The position numbers and the translations under genes were made by a program. Positions 8,290 to 19,615 of a stretch of DNA of 25,088 bases are shown here, piece by piece. The notes below the pieces were generated by a model. The model did no database searches, was not told the origin of the DNA, and worked only from the letters and a program-made list of their open reading frames with translations. The DNA comes from Saccoglossus kowalevskii (Eukaryota; Hemichordata; Enteropneusta; Harrimaniidae). Positions within the stretch are counted from its first letter, which is position 1; the number at the start of each line of letters is the position of its first letter. The stretch lies in NCBI RefSeq assembly GCF_000003605.2, contig NW_003123408.1, positions 258,105 to 283,192 of the forward strand. Reading direction: 5' to 3'.

Positions 8290-9304
8290 GTGACCCCTTG
8301 CCCAATTTTTTAGTGTGTATTTTTATTGTGTAATCTTTCCATTAGTAGTTATGTTATCGCATATATTTTATTTCTTTATAGCTGACTAGTTTTAATAAAT
8401 TGTCTTACTTTTAATCTGGTATGTTGTAGTGTTTTTACAAATCAACAATTATAATATTTAGTATGAGCCTTTAACTCATGTGATATTGATCACATAAATA
8501 ATGTTCAGTTTCCACTGATACCCAACTATTTTGTCCTAGTCTAACAGTGCTATATACAAAATCGTAAATTGTGTGAGAAGAGTTTTTTTTTTTTTTTGCG
8601 TGTCAATAAAGTGAAACCATTATCGTTTGATATTTATAATAGTACTTTAAAACGAAATTTAAAAACTGAGCTTTTCTATAAACATCACCTGTTGTGATTT
8701 TAACTCTTTAATAACAGCATTTTTTTTGAGACCTATTAATAGTGAGTTTTGTAAAGAAATTTCTAATAATAATAATAATAATGTACATGTATATTTAAGT
8801 ATGAACATAATCATTCCTGCGTACTGTGCTTTCAAACGCAAAATGTGTGACAAAATCATGGCTATGTCACACGGTTCTTTTAAAATGTATGAAATATACA
8901 GAGAGTGATGTTTTATCATGACCTGTATTTTCATTATTAAAAGTACCAAATGTTGTTGAATTCTTTTTATAGGATCAATAACGCAGTATTTTTGCCAGGA
9001 TCATTAAGTAGGAAATCCATTTGAGGAAACTTGTAGTATGGAGGTATTCCCTGCATTTTATACAGTTGCTTTTATTACTCTTTGAGCACCAAAGTCAACA
9101 TTTTTTATTTATTAACTAATTTTAAACTCACATAATTTTTAACTAATTCTTTTAAAATTGTGATCACGACTTTCGGTTAGTGGGAAATTATCTTCATTTG
9201 GTCCAAAAATATAGAAAAATACATGAAAACAGGCATAGTGTAGCATCAAATTTTTACTGAGAATTTTATTTCAGTTCCGAGTCAAGATTGGAAAACAAAG
9301 AATT

Positions 9305-9380
9305 TAAAATAAGGTGCGAGAGGGGGCGGTCACTAACAAAACCCATGGTGGCAATGCGCCCCGGTTACCCGCTCAGGGAG
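9305..9380. other. GC-rich patch in intron 2
   Basis: About 75 bases with much higher G+C and several CpGs (AGGGGGCGGTCAC, AATGCGCCCCGGTTACCCGC) interrupt very A+T-rich sequence. On the minus strand a short ATG frame (MDYLLVSLSG) precedes GTAACC. I do not recognise it as tRNA, snRNA or rRNA. It may be a fragment of a mobile element or a regulatory island. Confidence 0.25.
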
Positions 9381-9785
9381 ACCAATAAATAATCCATAGC
9401 AAGGATTTTTCGTTCTCATATTAAAATGCATATAAATCATTAAATAAATTTGTTAGCAGGGAAATTGAATGCTTTATAGTATTTTAACCAATATTGTATT
9501 CACGCTGTCAAATGTACATGTAATTAAAACAACAAATTAGTTAAAAATGTTCCGACGCATATTTGATGTTTGTCACTTTATTCTAACTTCTATTATTCTA
9601 CAATTTTATTTTAATTTAATCTTCTCACATGAATGCATTAGGAATATTGAATTTCCTGTAGCATTGACCTTCATTAAAAATAGCTCAGTTCAATTGGCTT
9701 AATTTGATTTTCTGTCAGATTGTTGTTCATAAACAATACTATTTTTTTCGCAATGTGTGTATTTGTCTTTACACATTGCCAGTCA

Positions 9786-9859
9786 AGTATTGCTATGAAA
9801 TACACGCGTACCAAATTGTTCTAGTATTGCTATGAAATACACGCGTACCAAATTGTTCT
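9786..9859 (+). repeat. Perfect 37-bp tandem duplication (2 copies)
   Basis: Unit 9786-9822 begins AGTATTGCTATGAAATACAC and includes GCGTACC; it is repeated base for base at 9823-9859. Each unit has an ACGCGT (MluI) site with two CpGs. Complete identity in a region where other repeats are heavily diverged means a recent duplication, or an assembly artefact. A third copy would begin AGA rather than AGT and does not follow. Confidence 0.9.
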
Positions 9860-10503
9860 AGAAGCACACTCTTAATAGTAGTGCATGTAAACCAAAAATT
9901 GTATACGTTGTTCAGTGAATTATTAAACAATAAAAGTTCCCATTTTTAGCTGGTTTGATTCGGTTTAGACACTGCACTGATTTGGGTTTGAATGTGCTTA
10001 GTAGATTCAGCAGTTTCAACAAATTTTATTCAATTTTACATTGTCACATTATATTAACACAATGATATTAATAAATTCAAATGAAGTTTAGACATTTTGT
10101 AAAATTTGTGATTTTAATATCAATCCACCGAATACATGTCTTAATGTGGAAATGTTTACATGCGTTATTATCGTGATTTATTCGTGACATGTACTCAGAG
10201 AGTGACACAAATAACAGAAAAAGGAATTAAATTTGTTCCGAGAATGATTTAAATCAATAGATGTAATCTTTATTTATAACAGAAGATTAGAGGATTAAAT
10301 GAAAGCTTGTTGAGATGTTGCTTAGCGACACATGCATTTAATCCCTGAAATGCTTAAATACTATAATCATAAAACTAATCAAAATGGAATGCCATATTTG
10401 GGTTAAATAACATTAATTCTGTGATTATGGTCATATTTTCAGCTTTGGATGTTTTTATTATAAACATTTATTTTTTTTGGTGAAAACTATTCATTGTTTT
10501 TAG

Positions 10504-10709
10504 TTGGCATATTCCATCATAACTGTGGTACCAGTGTTGTCGCTAGACTGTCCCTGTGTATTACCGGTACAACGGATTCCAATTTTATTGATCTGGAAAA
10601 TATATTCATTGCTTTGTCGCATGAAGGAATGAATGATAATAAACTGTATATTAATTTTAAATGTAACACAATTAATTTCCCTCATGTGCCTTTAAAATCA
10701 GTCTCCGGG
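10504..10709 (+). CDS. Exon 3: extracellular region of the putative secreted protein
   Basis: This 206-nt exon lies between TTGTTTTTAG (10503) and a perfect donor, TCCGGG|GTAAGT (10710). The only frame open from end to end needs one incoming base, which exon 2 provides, and it ends in phase 0. The 68 residues start GIFHHNCGTSVVARLSLC, have cysteines in HHNC, LSLC and INFKC, and end PLKSVSG. Alternating hydrophobic residues suggest beta strands. There is no transmembrane segment and no motif I recognise. Base composition (ACCGGT, GTCGCTAG, TCGCATG) is less A+T-biased than the introns. Being shorter than the whole 80-codon frame, the exon excludes the in-frame TTTTTA(G) that belongs to the acceptor. 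The opposite-strand frame at 10500-10685 is a shadow of it. Confidence 0.5.
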
Positions 10710-12868
10710 GTAAGTGCAAGCCATCTCTTATCTTAGCCCTTATTCTTGGTGTCGGTCTAAATAAATGTTACAACAACATTACAACATGGTGATTAATATG
10801 TATGGAGACGTCTGATTCTGAAAAACAATAACACTGAATGATAACTGAGTACGTACACACCATTTTCAATTCTGCAATGATGGATGTGTTTTCATGCCAT
10901 TGGTAAGACCACTTGTTGATTTGTCAAAAAAAGAAAAATATTTTTGAAAAAAATACATGTTGAAATGTGCAAAATGTTGTACAAAAATTTGGGTGGAAAA
11001 AAAAAAATGGCATTCAGGTTTTCCACAAGTAATACTTGTGTTACATTGTGGTGCATTATTTGTGTAAAAAATCACAAAAATGTCAATATAGCCAACCAGC
11101 AAAATAAATAACAAGCATGACTTAAAGTAAACATGTCAATATACTGCCTTAGATTTGTAAAACAGTGTTTCCTGTCAGCCATTTATCACTGTCTATCGCT
11201 AATAATGTTTTAATCAAAAGATGGAGTTTTTTGCTCCAGGGGTTCTTGACTGTATATCACTATATGTTGCATTTTTCTTGCTTATTTCAAGGATTTTATC
11301 ATAAATTCTATTTGCTTCTAGTAATTATTGCGTTTTAAGTCCTCTTATATTTTGAGTGTTCTCTCAGAGGCGTAATAATATATTTTTTGTTTTCAATATC
11401 AGAAAATTGTTATTTATTTTGGAATCAGTTTAGTTCTACATGTATTGAGTAGCAAATTCAACTTTCATCATCTTTCTCACATTTCTCATATTTGTTTTAA
11501 AAATTTTAATACGGATTTATATCTAAAAATATCAAAAAATTATAGAAAAACGAAACTGGCAAAATGTTGAACCAAAATTTTGGTGTGAAAATTATGGTAC
11601 TCAAAAATCTAATTCTTATATTTACGGTACATTGTTTTTTTCTCTTTATTTTATTTTTCTCAGTGATTGCATGATTTTGTAGGTTACAATGCTATGAAGG
11701 TATCCAGAGAATATCGCAAAGTGTGCATGCAAGTAGGCAGTGTGGCATTGTATCTGCCAATGCAGAGATTGATGCATCCCTGTACTGCCTGTTCTTCGCA
11801 ATATTTTCTCGTCATTCATTTTATTATACATCTTTTTCCTGTTTGTAATAATAATTTAATGAGAGATAACAGCCCTAAAAGTCAGTGAAAAATATGTTGC
11901 ACTATGCAATTGTTTGCATTCAGTGTTTGAATTCTATTATGCCATGCTAAAATGCTCCTGCTCTCATTAACAAAGAAAAGTCTTCAAATAGGACATCATC
12001 ATCTTCAGCTCGTTAAATGTTGGAGGCATATATTTTACCTCATATGAGGACAAAATTGGAATATGTGAATGAATGCAGATATGCTTTGTAAGGTGTGCTG
12101 ATACGCAACAGTAAACTTTCTTGTTTTTGGTGCTAGATTTATGATAATCTGGTTATGTGAAAACTGCAGTGAGAAGAACACTCACAGTTTCAGTTTCCTC
12201 TTCGAATATAAAATCCTTCTTGCTGCATTCGGTGGTGAAATTTGAACCCACTCATCTACTTTAATACAATTAGGAGAACCGGTATCTTTACTTTATGGAA
12301 GACCCCTGTCTACTTGATCACAAAGCCAGTTATAGTCCAGTGTGGAAATGGTTTTGTTTTAACAAGTTGTTCTATTTTATATCCAAAATCTGAAAACCAT
12401 TTCATGTTGTTAAACTCTTCATCTTCTTGTTTAATTTAAATAATGCACTTGTTTTTTCATTTCATGACGTCTGAACTTTCCAAAACTGAACACTGAGGGC
12501 GCTTTCCTCAACTATGATGTCATATTCACAGTGTTCAATTACGGATTTGACAATGGAGGATAATAATACTACAACTATAAAATTTGATTTACAATCTGAC
12601 TGTCATATAATTATAGCCATTTGTGGCGTTACCAATGTTTTATAAAAAAAAGAATGATATAATAATCAAAGCCGAGTATAGGCCGAGCCTTTTGAAAATG
12701 ACTTGAGAGTAAAAAATAGCTCTTCTAAATAGCACTTAGATGACTTAGTGGAGTGATTTCAACGTGTTGGGGAATAATACATAAATAAAAAAAAAGGGGG
12801 GGGGATTTTGCACGGCCAATAGCTGTGTTCTCACTAAGAAATAAATAGAAGGGTTGGATTTGTTCCAG
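10710..12868 (+). other. Intron 3, first part
   Basis: It starts GTAAGT. It includes members of a dispersed A-rich family near 10905-11010 and 11535-11600 that share ACATG...GAAATGTGCAAAATGTTG and an ATTTTGG(T/C)G(T/G)GAAAA end. A possible B-box-like sequence (GTGGGTTCAAATTT on the minus strand, 12235-12252) lies within it, with no clear A box. A 73-codon frame at 11667-11888 follows an acceptor-like TTTTTCTCAG, but its phase does not fit exon 3 and a TGA follows the AG directly. A homopolymer junction A9G9 lies at 12787-12804. Confidence 0.35.
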
Positions 12869-13111
12869 TTTAGAAAGTACAAGACAGTTATTCATTTATG
12901 TAGAAACAGTGTACTCAAATGTTCTAATCTGAATAAAAAACCTGGGACAAAAAAATTAAACCATGAGGAAAATGTTTCACGTCTCATATCTGGTGAGAAC
13001 ACTGCATTGGAATTTAGTGTACAAACCTGGTTAGAAAATATTTGTAATATAATTGATGCTAAAAATCAATTATTATTCTCTTTCCTATCAACAGTGTGCT
13101 CTGTTGCATAG
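12869..13111 (+). CDS. Possible alternative terminal exon
   Basis: A moderate acceptor (GATTTGTTCCAG, 12868) opens an 80-codon frame in phase 0, the phase exon 3 supplies, ending at TAG (13109-13111). It begins FRKYKTVIHLCRNSVLKCSN and contains SVQTWLENICNIIDAKN, with four cysteines in all. AATAAA at 13387-13392 with a GT-rich stretch 12-20 bases later could serve as its polyadenylation site. If used, it would end the protein without exon 4. An internal GTGAGA could also act as a donor, but in a phase that does not fit exon 4. I do not recognise the sequence. Open frames of this length also occur by chance here. Confidence 0.2.
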   Translation, partial: FRKYKTVIHLCRNSVLKCSNLNKKPGTKKLNHEENVSRLISGENTALEFSVQTWLENICNIIDAKNQLLFSFLSTVCSVA

Positions 13112-13740
13112 CAACGGACAACTCAATTTACAGACAATTAAAACTATCCACACTGTATGCATTAATTGCTGTTGACAGTTTTTTTCTTGCTATTTAACAA
13201 TTTCAGGGGTTTAAGAGTTTAAAATTTTGCGAAAGTTATGTAAAGTGTTTTTCAGACTTGTAATAATTGTGAATATTTATCTCTCCCGGTTTTAAACGGT
13301 TTACGAAAATCTTTGCAGTAGATGTTTGTATACTTTGTTGTCTCTTGGGGATTTTGACCTCCTGCGGGTTGCACTGACAGCAAACAAATAAACACGATTA
13401 CAATGTGTTTTCAGGCAAATCCTGTTTCCTTTTGCAATCATGCCATCATAAAAAATTTAGGATCTTTTATTTGAGTCGTGACTGTCTATTTCTGTCGGAA
13501 ATATCCAAGTATTATAACTGCTAAGGGACGATGTCTGTGAAAGTATTAATCTTGTGAGAAGAGTCAGAGTTAAAGTACATATATACAAGGCAGAATTTTA
13601 TACGTTAGAAAAACCTTTCAACAAACAAGATACTCCTGACTGTTGGGTGTAACTTTGAACCACTCTAGTTTTAATAGTGAGAGTAAAATTTTTGTGAAAT
13701 TTGTACAAATTTACCAGTTCCTAAAAATGTGAATTCTCAA

Positions 13741-13918
13741 CAACTTTAATTGAAAAGACATTTTACATTTTTTGTATGAAATTTATTTTCACTGATTTTT
13801 GATGAGTTGAATGTTAAAATATGGGAAAAAATGTATTTTCACTAGATTTTATTTTCACTTCAGTAAAAAAATAGCAAAAATATATTTTAATTAAAAAATA
13901 AAGTACAGTATACTACAG
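13741..13918 (+). mobile_element. TA-flanked MITE, copy 3 (decayed)
   Basis: Same family and orientation as copies 1 and 2. The interior TTGTATGAAATTTATTTTCAC, TGATTTTTGATGAGTTGAATG and GGGAAAAAATGTATTTTCAC is well kept. The left terminus is eroded. The right terminus reads TATACTACAG, and the flanking TA is lost. No coding sequence. Confidence 0.65.
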
Positions 13919-15344
13919 GATATTAGCCATATGGTAAATTAATTTCATGAAGAAAATTACTTTCAGACAGGAAATTGAAGATGCAGAAGCATCAACAAGT
14001 GGTTGTCATTTAAAATAATTTTATTTCCGAAAGTTTAGATTTCACAATAAAATATGCCTTTGTTAATTTTAGGATTGGTTTGAGTGACATAACATAAAAC
14101 AACACATTTAAGCAAGAATACATTTTTTTACATATTTTCATGAATTGGTATGATTTTGTATTTTTAATCTAATTTGTCAAAACGTTATCTTTTATAGAAG
14201 CGCAGGTAAATGGAAAATTTAATTTATTTTGTGGAGTCATTCAAATATTTTCTGTTGTCAATACATAAGTGCTACTAAGTAACAGAGCAAATACAATATA
14301 CAGATTCAGACGAGAAAAAAAAAATATCTGCGTACTAAAAATAAAAATCAATAATGGCTGATAACAGGAATATAAGTAGTTTAACTCAAGCCAACCTATT
14401 TCAAGTCATTTCATGAAATTAAGTATCCAATATTATGTAATACAGGAAGATAATTCCATCTGATGTTGATTACAACTCAATTTGTGATGTCATATGGTAC
14501 TTGAATCTTAATGTGAGTATTGCGGGTAATCCTATCTATGTGATGTTGTGCTTAATCGTTTAATGCCATAATTTTCCCACCATAATTTTGATAATAAATT
14601 CTGCAGACTTTTATGTGTTTTTCTATCACTACTTGGTTAATTATAGGTCTAGCAGACATGCTACCCAATTGTAATTTTTTTTTTGTTAAAATTTAAAAAA
14701 AAATATTTACAAATTATAAAGGTTTAAATTTTAAAAGTTGATGATTTGTGTTCAAAGATTAAATAACCCCATTTCTGTGCCATACTTCTATCAATGTACA
14801 TTTAATTTATATCTTACATCTGAAAATTAATAAAAAATCTAAGAAAAATAAAATAAAAAATTCTTTTCTACACAATTTCAAGGTTGAGTAATTTTAGCAA
14901 CCATTCCGTTTAATCATGAAAAGTTTTAGCACCAAAATAACCTGCAAATTTAACTTTTTATATTTTTTTTCAACAATTTTGAGCAAGATTAGTAAGCAGT
15001 AGACAAGTGCCAATTTTAAGGATAAATGAATAACGTCACATTAAAAACTTGGTGGGAAGCATGTTTAGTGTTTTGTTAAAGTCAAAAATAAAACGAAGAA
15101 TAATTTATTTCTGGTTCTGAGAAGTTAAAAAAAAAAATGATTTTTAACTACACTGTAGGTAAAGATAAGCGGGGCTTGTCATATTACCATTTGTCCATTG
15201 TCGGCATCATTGGCATTAACTTCACATTTTCTCCCGCAAGCCATATTGCTTTGATATCTTGTACCAACCTCGAGTAGTCCTCTATCAGATTTATTCAATA
15301 TTTTTGCCATTTTGTCATAAAACTATGATATTTCTGACTTCTAA

Positions 15345-15559
15345 CCTGATTGCTTTTGTTATTTTATATGTAGACTACTGTCAGATTTGTACTTTTCGTG
15401 ACAGAACCATTAATTCTCTTTTTTAGAAAATATATTGTTATTTTTGGGAAAAAATCAACTTCTTCTTTGAAACTACTAGTCTAATTGCATTGGTGGACCT
15501 GTCATATTTGATCATTTCGTGATGATATCATAATTCTCTATTTTTAGTGAATATATTTG
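15345..15559 (+). repeat. Diverged direct duplication (unit about 80-97 bp)
   Basis: Block A (15345-15441) and block B (15480-15559) share, in order, ATTGC, CTGTCA(G/T)ATTTG, TTTCGTGA, ATAATTCTCT/TTAATTCTCT, TTTTTAG and AATATATT, with substitutions and a deletion of about 15 bp in B. The start-to-start distance is about 135 bp. It is an old local duplication or two copies of one small element. Confidence 0.5.
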
Positions 15560-16755
15560 GTGAAATAAAAAACTGACTGATTGATACGTACGTGTTGTTT
15601 ATATTCTTTGGGTTGACCACCATCATATGTGTTTATTTTGTTACTATATCTTTAATCTGCGTCTGAGTATTGATCAGATATCTGTATCGTAAATATCATA
15701 ACTAATATCAGCGGATAGAACTCATGTTTCATAATTGCAATAAAAGTCTTTTTTTATTCAATTGTAATGCTACTTTCACAATAATGTGCATAGTAGAAAT
15801 TGCTTCACATTTTAACTTTAAGAAGAAAAAAAACACAAAATTTTTATATTCATTGACAAATGATATCAATGATATAGTCGAATAGAATTATTAATATTTT
15901 TTGATGGTGAATTAGGAAATCTTCCTCCGCCTCAGATTGCATTGATTTGTGTTGCAGATATTAATAATATTCTGAAATATAATAACTTATTTTATGGTGA
16001 TGTCAGTTGAGTTTATTCACACCACGTTCCATTGTGTCATTTAATATGGTGTTGATACTAAGCAGAGTGCTATCAAATAGCAATATACATTGCCATATAT
16101 AGAATTATAAAATGTGTGGATATTGGGATATATTAAATGACTGGCTGTGGAGATAGTTTCAGAACTTAATCAATTCGTACTATGTTCTCATGTTGGACAT
16201 ATAATATTCATCTTCCATATCATTAATAATGTACTTTATACTAAAGTCATTTTTGATATCGTTTCCATATTCGTTTGGCATCCCACGATTTCTTGAATTA
16301 ACAAATGTGAACGCGGAAGTCAAGTATTGTCACAAAATAAACCTCCAAGCAATTCCCTATTTTCAATTTTTTTTCAAAAGATTTTGTTCAAGATCTGTAG
16401 ATTATGTATATTTGATCTGAGTACAGAATTACAGAAAACCACATGAATAAGAAATGTGCAATATGTTGGACCTAAATTTTGGCGGGAAAATGACCAAACA
16501 TGATCATTGACAAGAGTTTTAAATGTATGAATCAGAAAAATATTCACATTACATGAAATTAATATGATTCATGATGCACCCATAGGCAATGGTGAAATAT
16601 TGTTCATTGACAAGTAATTTCCGTTTCTTCCATCTGGCCGCTTAATTTACAGCTATGCCAGAAGGAATACTGGTATGGTTATATTGATTGTCCTGTTTTT
16701 CTTATTTTTTTGGATGGATTTGTTTTCCAGAAGTTTTGGAATATTTGTAGGAATA

Positions 16756-16915
16756 CTATAAAATATTTTATTTTCGCTTGGAATTAATTTTCGCTGAAGG
16801 AATTTACTTTATTCTCTATATTTTACATTCAACTAGTCAAAAATCAGTGAAAATAAATTTTATACAAAACACCCAGCGAAAATTAATTGCAGCTAAAAAG
16901 TAGTGTATTTTACAG
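16756..16915 (-). mobile_element. TA-flanked MITE, copy 4 (160 bp)
   Basis: Reverse orientation relative to copies 1-3. It is flanked by TA on both sides (16754-16755 and 16916-16917). The left terminus CTATAAAATATTTTATTTTCGC continues to GCTTGGAATTAATTTTCGCTGAAGG. The right part carries AAAATCAGTGAAAATAAATT and ends TGTATTTTACAG. It is shorter than copies 2 and 5 because part of the middle is missing. Confidence 0.75.
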
Positions 16916-18122
16916 TATACACATCATGTGACAATGACTCATACAAGAATTTATTTCAGGTCTTCATGTGAAGTGAAACTTTACTGATTATAAGTATGAA
17001 GATTGTAGACTCAGATTCAAAATAATGAAAAAACAAACCCACTGACAATGACTATTGATAAATCATATTCATGTAATGGTTACAGCATGAGAACAAAATA
17101 ATATAATATATAATATAAAACTACTCTGAAATTTATTGGTCGATTCAAAGTAACCATGATACAGTAGAGTATGTTTCAGTGATATTTGCTAGCCATAGGA
17201 AATCAAGAAATATTTGTTTTTAAATTTGTTTAAAAGTACCGGTACATGTATATGTCACATGATCAACCGTTGACATAGGAAGACTCATAGAGATTGGAAT
17301 TGACTCGCAAAGTATGGCTGCATAAATGAGAAACTATTTACAGTGTTTTCAGACAGTATTCTGGATTATTTATATAACAAGGCTTGATAATATGACTGAG
17401 ACACAGAGAATTTAAATTCAATAATGTGTGGTGAATACATCAGTTTGTTTTCCTGAATCCAAGATTAATGATTATAAATATGAATCTGACGATAACTTCA
17501 TACTCGTTCACAAGTGTTGGGAAAAAAAGTTGTATTTTTATGAACCTAATTTTCTCATTTAGAATTGCTAGAATGGCACAATGTTTTGTGGTAAACAAAT
17601 ATCATGCAACGTTTTTGAGTTTATTGTCAAATTATATAAAAAGATGACCAGCTCTTCTCACATTTTCGTTCCACATATTTGCAGGTGGCCTGCCCAGCAA
17701 AATGTAGCTTGTCAGTATTAAGATAAGCTGCTGCTATGCTACCAGTCTGAATGCCATACAAATGACGCACATGCAACTCCTTGGAAAAGTGAATTTACTG
17801 GCATACAAAGTAAACCAATGCATTTCTCTTCTCATGTGAAATGTTGTACTTATTAAAATGATTGAAAACATTTTCTATTGTATAGATCTCATACTGAAAT
17901 TACGATTCATAAATTCAAGTGTTTAGAAAGTATCGTGCATGATGTTTGAGGCTTCACTAGTTTAACCACCTGTTGCTATGGTGACCTGAATATAAAAGCT
18001 TATATCGCAAACTGCAAAGTGGAATACTAATGATTCTATATTGCTTGTAACAAATTAATGCTGTAAAAAAAAAATATGAAGGACCTGATATGATAGATAA
18101 TTATTTTGAGTTTTAATTTCAG

Positions 18123-18269
18123 ACTTGGAATTTGTCTGTGCTTGCAATGACATTAGATTTACAGTGTAGTACAATGAAGCTAGATGCAAATTTTCAGTTA
18201 TATAAAATCAATATGTTCTACAATATATTTACATGTTTAACTGTAGTTTGGGGCAGATGCATGAAAACA
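18123..18269 (+). CDS. Exon 4: further extracellular region
   Basis: This 147-nt exon (49 codons) lies between TTTAATTTCAG and the donor ACA|GTGAGT. Only the phase-0 frame is open across it, exactly the phase exon 3 leaves. It reads from TWNLSVLAMTLDLQC to TVVWGRCMKT and leaves phase 0. It contains an N-glycosylation sequon (N-L-S) and three cysteines, bringing the mature total to six (an even number, compatible with three disulfides). No transmembrane helix is seen. The next exon was not found with confidence: phase-compatible frames after acceptor-like sites at 19207, 20684 and 23589 are short or lie in repeats. The protein may continue beyond the window. Family unknown. Confidence 0.4.
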
Positions 18270-19615
18270 GTGAGTATTTGCAGCACTCTGACCAACATAT
18301 TATTTATCTCATCATAAAAGGCACTTCATATAAGAATAATAATACGCAACAAAATTATTAAAGGAAATTTTATCATAGGCTACAATGGCTTTTATGATAG
18401 TTGTACTATGATCTTAAGAGTCAACTCTAAACAGTTCTCATAAAAATGTTCAGTTTTTATGTCAAAAATAAATGATTTGTTACGCTCCAAGTTGCAGCAT
18501 ATTTTATTATTTATTTTTTTTATTAACAATTGCCACGATATCAAGACATTTAATGGTTGCATGAATCATCGTAAATGATGACGTTGTAGCTGAAACGTTG
18601 TTATTAGGACGGAAACAATAACTCATTGGTCATTATGACTGGGTGTTCTACACTGGATATAAAGTTCAAAACATGAAAACACTGACTGTTATTTTGAAGT
18701 GCCAATATCACAGAGACTGGAAAATAGTTAAAAACTGATCAATCAGTTTAGATACCTGTATATAAATCATTTATTGACACATTTTTTTAATGGTTTTTTA
18801 TTTCAATATATGTGACACATCAGTGACGCATATATCTTTTCCTGTCAGTCTTATTTGTTGAATTCTCTGCCAACATTGAAGATACAATATTTGAGCTTCA
18901 AATATTCTCTTGCCAAATACATTTGTGCATTTTATATTTTCTTAATAATTACTGTTGGTGGAAACTGACATATAATCAATTTGTAATTGACTACAGAACT
19001 GTATCCATAAAATCGTTAAAACAAATTTGTACTAAAGTTGAGTTTGGCATTTAGGTGCGATGTAGCACATATAGTAGCAAGAAAACAACAGTATGTGAAT
19101 AACATGTTATCTGTATGAATACAATTCAAAACACTACTGCCACTATAATGCAATTGATGATTAATAAAGTCATTTTTACTGTGTTTTAAAATTTGGCTTT
19201 TTTTCAGATGAATTTATTCATACTTGAATGATATTATACATTAAGAATCCACCTCAAAACATTTATAAAAATAATAATTGAAAATATTAAGTTGATGAGT
19301 AGAAATAACATTGTACCAAATAGAAATAATTATATAACCTGTGAAGTTCAAAAACATAAACTTTAATCTGCATTGTCAATTCAAAAGCGAACCATCCAAC
19401 CTTATTTGGAAATCGGCTATTACTTGTGTGTTTGGCTGGACCAATCAGTATTCAGAGCTCATGGATGAATATATAACATTCAGTCTCATTCACGCATCGG
19501 TCAAATGACACTGGATAATAGTTATTTAACTCACCCACTTACATCGATAAAGTCTTTATGTAAACAAGCAATGTACCTATTTTAGTTTATAAAATTAAAA
19601 AAATATATATATAAC
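18270..19615. other. Downstream of exon 4, nothing firm
   Basis: It begins GTGAGT (intron 4 if the model is right). A very good acceptor (GGCTTTTTTTCAG, 19207) is followed in phase 0 by MNLFILE then TGA, which could be a tiny terminal exon but is weak. A (TA)n run at 19602-19612 abuts the next mobile element. Confidence 0.3.

Larger units (their letters stand above)
8290..10503 (+). other. Intron 2 (2214 bp)
   Basis: It begins GTGACC and ends ATTGTTTTTAG. It holds a 15-base T run (8583-8597), an (AAT)6 microsatellite (8765-8782), a dispersed-repeat relic (about 9170-9262), a small GC-rich patch (9305-9380) and a perfect 37-bp tandem duplication (9786-9859). Both 96- and 60-codon overlapping frames at 8659-8949 lack usable splice sites and span the microsatellite, so they are not called. 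Confidence 0.4.
13112..18122 (+). other. Intron 3, remainder
   Basis: It ends GTTTTAATTTCAG (18122). It holds MITE copies 3 and 4, a diverged direct duplication (15345-15559), an A-rich family member (about 16430-16495), TACCGGTA overlapping TACATGTA (17237-17250) and an AT-rich microsatellite (17095-17117). Acceptor-like sites at 13206, 16730 and 17683 open only very short frames. The one at 13206 (GFKSLKFCESY then GTAAAG) is phase-compatible but has a poor donor. Confidence 0.35.

Noticed and set aside
8659-8949. 96-codon minus frame and 60-codon + frame overlapping
   Set aside because: Both span an (AAT)6 microsatellite in A+T-rich DNA with no usable splice sites. Opposing frames of equal quality suggest chance.
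11667-11888. Exon candidate after TTTTTCTCAG with a 73-codon frame
   Set aside because: The base triplet after the AG is TGA in the required phase. The inner AG at 11682 needs a phase exon 3 does not leave. The region is also full of nested hairpins.
12180-12260. Minus-strand exon shape (KKDFIFEEETET then GTGAGT) and a B-box-like GTGGGTTCAAATTT
   Set aside because: The exon would be 37 nt with a poor acceptor. The B box lacks an A box at tRNA spacing. The two readings compete and neither is firm.
13207-13239. 33-nt microexon GFKSLKFCESY, phase 0 in and out
   Set aside because: Donor TAT|GTAAAG is weak and the exon is very short. It fits the phase but adds an odd seventh cysteine.
17684-17713. 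Exon candidate VACPAKCSLS after a strong acceptor
   Set aside because: The only donor (GTATTA) is poor, and read-through stops within 13 codons. It could be a short alternative terminal exon, but nothing else supports it.
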